NCBI GenBank assembly: GCA_016712665.1
Contig: JADJQP010000004.1
Span: forward strand, 1 to 64,000
Reading direction: 5' to 3'
DNA from: Bacteroidota bacterium
Lineage (GTDB): Bacteria; Bacteroidota; Bacteroidia; Chitinophagales; Chitinophagaceae
Length of the DNA: 64,000 bases
Of the stretch, positions 59,682 through 64,000 are shown one piece after another. The notes beneath the pieces are model-generated. The model was not told where the DNA came from, made no database searches, and worked only from the letters and a program-made list of their open reading frames with translations. Both the position numbers and the translations under genes were made by a program. The number at the start of each line of letters is the position of its first letter. The first letter of the stretch is position 1.

Positions 59682-59757
59682 TTTACAATATTACTGCTTT
59701 TTAAAATACAATAAAAATACGAGGCCTCCTCACTGTAAATATATTCATTTTGAAGAG

Positions 59758-59765
59758 TATCTTTG
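59758..59765 (+). promoter_or_regulatory. -7 element 4 nt from the kinase/RapZ fusion ATG (TATCTTTG)
   Basis: Exact TAnnTTTG match with four bases before the ATG at 59770. Confidence 0.55.
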
Positions 59766-59769
59766 CCTC

Positions 59770-61308
59770 ATGTTGCAAACCATAGTTGAAGGTCATTTTG
59801 GCAAAGAGTCGATAGCATCCATTCACTCACTGGCCCAAGCAGGGTCCAATAGAAAATACTACAGAATTCTATTAAAAAGCGGTACATCCTACATTGCTTG
59901 CGAAAATCCTCATATCGAAGAAAATGAGACCTTCTTTTATTTTACTGAAGTATTTCAAAAATTGGGAATACAGGTACCCTCTCTTGAATATATTCATACA
60001 GACAAAATGGTATATATCCTTACCGACCTAGGCCATGAGAGTTTACTCGATCGGGTACTTGGCGCTGAAAACCATTCCGATATTGAGGAATTATATAAAA
60101 AATCGTTGAAGGGACTTGTAAAAATGCAAGTAGAAGGCAAAAAACAAATCGATTTCAACAAGTGTTTCTCTTCGAAAAAATTTGACCGCTCCGCAGTACT
60201 TGCCGACCTCAATTATTTCAAATATTATTTTTTAGACCTCCATGAAATTTTATACGATAAATGGAAATTGCAGGCAGAATTTGACCAATTTTCCCGTAGT
60301 ATAGAAAATATGGAACCGGTGTGTTTTATGTTTCGTGATTTTCAGGCTCGAAATATCATGATAAAAAACGAAATCCCCTACTTCATCGATTATCAGGGAG
60401 GCATGGAGGGACCGGCTCAATATGATGTCGCCTCTTTGCTTTGGCAGGCAAAGGCAGCCTTACCTTTCGAATTGAAAGAAACCCTATTTCAATATTATAA
60501 AAAGGAGCTGGCAATTCTCCATCCATTTAATGAGATGGAATTTGATTTGAATTATTCAAAAATTTTGTTGCTCAGACTTTTGCAGGTACTTGGAGCTTAC
60601 GGGCTTCGAGGCATTATCGAAAGACGAAGCCATTTTTTGAGCAGCATTCCATATGGGCTTCAAAATATTGAACAATGGATTCATCAGTATACAAATTCCT
60701 TGCAACCCTATCCGGAACTTGGTGAAATTTTGAAACAATTAATTGGCCCGAAACTGAAAAATAAATATGAAATGGATGATCAAAAAGTCGTAAGCCCATT
60801 AACAGTAATTGTTCAAAGTTTTTCATACAAAAAAGGGATACCCGCCGATGAAAGTGGCAATGGAGGCGGTTTTATGTTTGATTGCCGAGGCATCCTCAAT
60901 CCAGGTCGATTTGAACCTTATAAAAAATTAACAGGGCGCGATCAGGAGGTCATTCATTTTTTAGAATCCCAAACCAAAGTGAATGAATTTTTAGATTCTG
61001 CAAAAAAAATCGTTGATATTTCTGTTAAGGATTATATCGAAAGAGGATTTAAAAACTTGCAAATTAGTTTTGGATGCACAGGTGGACAGCATCGCTCGGT
61101 ATATTGCACCGATAAAATGGCCAAATATTTAAATGAAAAATATGGGGTACAAGTGGTAGTTCGACACCTCATTCAAGATGAAAAAACTGGATCAATTAAT
61201 ACTACAAATCGCCAAGCAGAGGCCTTAAAACGATATCTTCCACCACAGCCTGCGGCGAAAGTTGTTGCACACTCCAAATTATTTCTGCAATATCTCTTGG
61301 AGTCATAA
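59770..61308 (+). CDS. Phosphotransferase (APH-like) fused to RapZ C-terminal domain
   Basis: A 512-residue two-domain protein. Residues ~1-330 are an aminoglycoside-phosphotransferase-fold kinase (FMFRDFQARNIMIKNEIPYF with the catalytic Asp, and FIDYQGGMEGPAQYDVASLL with the metal Asp), closest in kind to sugar kinases such as AmgK. Residues ~350-470 are a RapZ C-terminal domain: IVQSFSYKKGIPADESGN, FMFDCRGILNPGRFEPYK, LTGRDQEVIHFLE and SFGCTGGQHRSVYCTDKMA. RapZ binds glucosamine-6-phosphate in E. coli. Amino-sugar or peptidoglycan recycling is an inference. The last ~36 codons overlap the convergent SDR gene. Confidence 0.88.
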   Translation: MLQTIVEGHFGKESIASIHSLAQAGSNRKYYRILLKSGTSYIACENPHIEENETFFYFTEVFQKLGIQVPSLEYIHTDKMVYILTDLGHESLLDRVLGAENHSDIEELYKKSLKGLVKMQVEGKKQIDFNKCFSSKKFDRSAVLADLNYFKYYFLDLHEILYDKWKLQAEFDQFSRSIENMEPVCFMFRDFQARNIMIKNEIPYFIDYQGGMEGPAQYDVASLLWQAKAALPFELKETLFQYYKKELAILHPFNEMEFDLNYSKILLLRLLQVLGAYGLRGIIERRSHFLSSIPYGLQNIEQWIHQYTNSLQPYPELGEILKQLIGPKLKNKYEMDDQKVVSPLTVIVQSFSYKKGIPADESGNGGGFMFDCRGILNPGRFEPYKKLTGRDQEVIHFLESQTKVNEFLDSAKKIVDISVKDYIERGFKNLQISFGCTGGQHRSVYCTDKMAKYLNEKYGVQVVVRHLIQDEKTGSINTTNRQAEALKRYLPPQPAAKVVAHSKLFLQYLLES

Positions 61309-61903
61309 TCCGATCTTCGCTCACATCGCTTCCGCTCCAGGAAGCACTCATGGTGGCACCCGGACTCACCGTGGTGACCTTAATGCGATGCGGCTTCATT
61401 TCTTCTCGCAAATTTTTTGAAAAGCCAAGCAGTGCAAATTTGCTAATGCTGTAGGAACCTCCATTCATATAGGCCTTGTGTGAAGCCACCGAACAAATAT
61501 TAAAAATATGACCGGATTGCTGTTGAATCATTACCGGCAGTAAACAACGAGTCAAATGGTAGGCGCTGTATACATTGGTTTCAATAAGTTTCTCAAGCAT
61601 TCCATCTTCCTCAGTGGCGATGTCGCCCGGCAAAAAGACACCCGCATTGTTTATCAATACATCAACGGTCTTAAACTCTCGCAACACATCATTGGCAAAA
61701 TCAATGACTTCGCTTTTAACAGAGAGATCCACCACACTATAAAATAAATCAACCATCGTATTAATAGCAGATAGTTCATTTACCGCTTGTTCAAGGTCGT
61801 TTCTATTTCTTGCGCAGATAAAAACATTACAACCTTCCTCAACATACTTTTCAGCAATGGCCTTGCCTATTCCCTTACTTCCGCCGGTTATTACTACATT
61901 CAT
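61202..61903 (-). CDS. Short-chain dehydrogenase/reductase
   Basis: A 233-residue classical SDR. Start at 61903 (MNVVITGGSKGIGKAIAEKY) with the TGxxxGIG cofactor loop at the very N-terminus; the upstream extension lacks similarity. NNAG is seen in VDVLINNAGVFLPGD, the catalytic serine in HIFNICSVASHKAY and the YxxxK in GGSYSISKFALLGF. The C-terminus (DIAEIIWSVQQLSPQAVVED then IVLRPLLGDL) is what this Bacteroidota subgroup usually has. Substrate unknown. Its 3' end overlaps the convergent kinase/RapZ gene by 107 bp. Confidence 0.9.
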   Translation of the reverse strand: MNVVITGGSKGIGKAIAEKYVEEGCNVFICARNRNDLEQAVNELSAINTMVDLFYSVVDLSVKSEVIDFANDVLREFKTVDVLINNAGVFLPGDIATEEDGMLEKLIETNVYSAYHLTRCLLPVMIQQQSGHIFNICSVASHKAYMNGGSYSISKFALLGFSKNLREEMKPHRIKVTTVSPGATMSASWSGSDVSEDRIMTPRDIAEIIWSVQQLSPQAVVEDIVLRPLLGDL

Positions 61904-62006
61904 AGTGACATATTTTACAACAAAGTAAGCACATAAATTCATTCGATGCGAAAAAAATGTTTTTTGCGGATGATAAGTATTTCCACTTTTATGCAGGTTA
62001 CTGCTT

Positions 62007-62014
62007 ATATTTGT
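62007..62014 (+). promoter_or_regulatory. -7 element 4 nt from the nhaD ATG (TATATTTG)
   Basis: Exact TAnnTTTG match with four bases before the ATG at 62019. Confidence 0.55.
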
Positions 62015-62018
62015 TAGT

Positions 62019-63278
62019 ATGATTCTATTCATTTTAATTACCTTTTTTATTGGCTATCTTTTTATTATTTTAGAACACAAAGTAAAAATTGACAAAGCCG
62101 CAAGCGCCCTATTGATGGGGGTTAGTTGTTGGGTGATTTACATTTTGAATGCAGCCGATCCGCATACAGTAAATGATCAACTGGCTGAGCATATCAGTGA
62201 TATTGCCGGTATCTTATTTTTTCTAATTGGGGCAATGACTATTGTGGAGCTCATTGATTTGCATGAGGGATTTCAAGTGATTATTGATGCCATAAAAACC
62301 ACCAACAAACGTACATTGATTATCATCATTTCACTCATAACTTTTTTCTTGTCGGCTATACTGGATAATTTAACCACCGCCATTGTAATGAGCACTCTGG
62401 TGGCAAAAATTCTTAGCGATCAAAGAGATAAAAATATAGTCATCGGAATGGTAATTATTGCAGCCAACTCCGGCGGTGCATGGAGCCCCATTGGAGATGT
62501 TACCACCACCATGCTTTGGATTGGAAATCAAATCACAGCGGTGGGCATTATGAAATCTATTTTCCTACCAAGTCTGGTTTCAGTTTGTGTCCCCCTATTT
62601 TTTTTCCTTACAAAAATCAAGGGACGTTTTTCTCCTAAAAAAAGTGTGGCCGAAATATCGGTAGAACCGAAGGAGCGTGTTATTATTTTTTATTCGGGCA
62701 TTTCTCTTTTGATATTTGTCCCAATATTTAAAACCTTTACCCATTTGGCTCCCTATATGGGAATGATGTTTGCGGTTGGTATCGTATGGTTGATAAGCGA
62801 GACCCTTCATAAGAAAAAACCAAATAATACAGAGCAGCAACCTTCCATCTTTGTTGCTTTAGAAAAAGTAGACTTACCCAGTATCCTTTTCTTTATGGGC
62901 ATACTATTAGCAGTTAGCGCATTGCAATCGACTTCCATATTACAAAATATGGCTACCACGCTAAGTAGCAAGGTTCAAAATGAAAATATCATTGTGATAG
63001 GCATCGGGTTACTTTCCGCAATCTTTGATAATGTGCCGTTAGTAGCAGCCATACAGGGAATGTTTTCGAAAGTGCAATACCCCACCGGTCATTTCTTCTG
63101 GAATTTTTTAGCCTATTGTGCAGGTACCGGCGGTAGCATCTTAATTATTGGATCTGCTGCAGGAGTAGCGGCCATGGGTATTGAAAAAATCAGCTTCTTC
63201 TGGTACCTAAAAAATGTGTCTTTTGCGGCACTGCTCGGGTATTTGGCAGGTGCCCTAACTACCATACTGATTGGCTAA
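62019..63278 (+). CDS. nhaD: Sodium/proton antiporter NhaD
   Basis: A 419-residue membrane protein with about 12 hydrophobic helices. Motifs typical of NhaD: FFLIGAMTIVELIDLHEGFQVI, FFLSAILDNLTTAIVMSTLV, IIAANSGGAWSPIGDVTTTMLW and a second repeat AIFDNVPLVAAIQGM with GTGGSILIIGSAAGVAAMG. The two DN(L/V)xx repeats mark the inverted halves of the transporter. It exchanges Na+ (or Li+) for H+ across the inner membrane. Intact, with its own promoter. Confidence 0.95.
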   Translation: MILFILITFFIGYLFIILEHKVKIDKAASALLMGVSCWVIYILNAADPHTVNDQLAEHISDIAGILFFLIGAMTIVELIDLHEGFQVIIDAIKTTNKRTLIIIISLITFFLSAILDNLTTAIVMSTLVAKILSDQRDKNIVIGMVIIAANSGGAWSPIGDVTTTMLWIGNQITAVGIMKSIFLPSLVSVCVPLFFFLTKIKGRFSPKKSVAEISVEPKERVIIFYSGISLLIFVPIFKTFTHLAPYMGMMFAVGIVWLISETLHKKKPNNTEQQPSIFVALEKVDLPSILFFMGILLAVSALQSTSILQNMATTLSSKVQNENIIVIGIGLLSAIFDNVPLVAAIQGMFSKVQYPTGHFFWNFLAYCAGTGGSILIIGSAAGVAAMGIEKISFFWYLKNVSFAALLGYLAGALTTILIG

Positions 63279-63289
63279 ATTCTAAAAAT

Positions 63290-63808
63290 ATGAAAGCCAT
63301 GAAACATTCCATTAGGGTGCCATTAATAGTAGTTCTTGTCCTTACCATTTTTTGTTATTCGTTTTCAGCAGGGAAACAAAATGTTCCCATTGTAAAAATA
63401 CCCTGGCTCGATTCGATGCTGCATATACAAAATGACACTACTTATGTACTCAATTTCTGGGCTACTTGGTGCATTCCCTGTGTAGCAGAACTTCCTGCCT
63501 TTGACAGCTTGCAGATAGCATATAGTAAGCAGAAAGTGAAAGTACTTTTAATCAGTTTAGATTATGTAAAAAAGAGAACGGAGCAGGTCATTCCGTTTTT
63601 GACAAAAGAAAGAATTCAAGCGGAGGTGGTATTACTCAATGAACCGAATGCCAATGCATGGATCAATTCGGTAGATACAAATTGGAGTGGCGCACTGCCG
63701 GCAACCTTGCTTGTTAATAATAATACATCCTTTCGATATTTTTTAGAAAAAGAACTTAACTTTGAACTATTGGATTCAATACTTAAAACGAACTTTATAA
63801 ACCGATAA
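63290..63808 (+). CDS. TlpA-like thiol:disulfide oxidoreductase
   Basis: A 172-residue exported thioredoxin-fold protein (signal segment VPLIVVLVLTIFCYSFSAG). The active site is YVLNFWATWCIPCVAELPAF (CxxC). The cis-Pro region is SGALPATLLVNNN. It starts 11 nt after nhaD, at 63290 or at the second ATG at 63299, and is probably in the same transcript as the next, redoxin-like gene. Periplasmic reduction of thiols is the general role; the substrate is unknown. Confidence 0.88.
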   Translation: MKAMKHSIRVPLIVVLVLTIFCYSFSAGKQNVPIVKIPWLDSMLHIQNDTTYVLNFWATWCIPCVAELPAFDSLQIAYSKQKVKVLLISLDYVKKRTEQVIPFLTKERIQAEVVLLNEPNANAWINSVDTNWSGALPATLLVNNNTSFRYFLEKELNFELLDSILKTNFINR

Positions 63809-63811
63809 ATT

Positions 63812-64000
63812 ATGACACGTCCATTCACTATTCTTCTATTGTTTTTCCTTTCGGTTTCATTGGTGTCGCATGCAGATGGCGGCAAACAAGGATATACCGT
63901 TGGAGATACCATTGTGGATTTTAAATTACTGAGTATTGATGGTACCCATAAATCTCTAAAAAATTACGAAAAAGAAAAAGGAATCATTCTCATTTTCACT
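63812..64000 (+). CDS. Redoxin/thioredoxin-like exported protein, N-terminal part
   Basis: The first 63 codons of an exported protein cut by the window edge: signal peptide (FTILLLFFLSVSLVSHAD), then YTVGDTIVDFKLLSIDGTH followed by SLKNYEKEKGIILIFT, which is the opening of an AhpC/TSA-type redoxin domain. It begins 3 nt after the upstream TlpA-like gene, so the two are co-transcribed. The catalytic cysteine lies beyond the window. Confidence 0.82.
   Translation, partial: MTRPFTILLLFFLSVSLVSHADGGKQGYTVGDTIVDFKLLSIDGTHKSLKNYEKEKGIILIFT

Overview
The window is AT-rich chromosomal DNA from a member of the Bacteroidota. The evidence is a set of secreted proteins with type IX secretion (T9SS) C-terminal sorting domains (YPNP-type), a PorP/SprF membrane protein, promoters of the TAnnTTTG type, a Bacteroidota-style RNase P RNA, and Bacteroidota-type AMP nucleosidase, DapD and NhaD. 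A class- or genus-level call is not justified from sequence alone; Chitinophagales or a relative would fit.

Layout. 0-5.2 kb: 5' end of prfC, a broken T9SS cargo gene, a broken Bacteroidota-specific gene, then a small mobile-element zone (a REP-associated transposase with its REP-like flanks and a decayed IS110-family transposase) bounded by a 28-bp direct repeat. 5.4-23.7 kb: secreted PHP-domain protein, broken bestrophin, trhO, dapD, a Sua5/YrdC gene, a TPR protein, four further T9SS cargo genes (one a wrecked M1 peptidase) around a TPR-type sensor histidine kinase, accD and an HpcH/HpaI aldolase. 23.8-27.5 kb: a decayed nucleotidyltransferase pair, then tuf - tRNA-Trp - secE - nusG on the minus strand. 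27.7-46.8 kb: TonB receptor, UvrD-like helicase/PD-(D/E)XK nuclease, PorP, 3-hydroxyanthranilate dioxygenase, MuiA-like protein, T9SS cargo, amidohydrolase, a rhomboid/rhomboid-like/EEP operon, RelA/SpoT and rsmI. 46.8-51.8 kb: rnpB, then the most unusual region, a tRNA-Val gene followed by tandem ~380-bp units. Each unit holds a terminator hairpin, a GIY-YIG nuclease ORF and a tRNA-Val-like sequence fused to the end of that ORF; a fourth unit lies 2.7 kb further on, between a decayed Fic gene and a patatin-like phospholipase. 53-64 kb: Mla-type ABC transporter, AMP nucleosidase, DEAD-box helicase, metF, tmk, an aminoglycoside-phosphotransferase-like/RapZ fusion, an SDR, NhaD and two thioredoxin-fold proteins.

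Working together. The clear functional sets are secE-nusG (with tuf and tRNA-Trp upstream), the rhomboid pair with its nuclease/phosphatase neighbour, and the MlaE/MlaF pair. The T9SS cargo genes are scattered, with PorP as the only secretion-related membrane component seen here.

Caveat on quality. Many reading frames are interrupted once inside a homopolymer, including genes that are normally essential (tmk, a Sua5/YrdC gene) and metF. This points to residual one-base errors in the sequence, so single-lesion genes are described as genes with a broken frame. Multi-lesion genes (IS110, M1 peptidase, bestrophin, Fic, nucleotidyltransferase pair, GIY-YIG copies 2 and 3) look more like true pseudogenes, although error cannot be excluded for them either.
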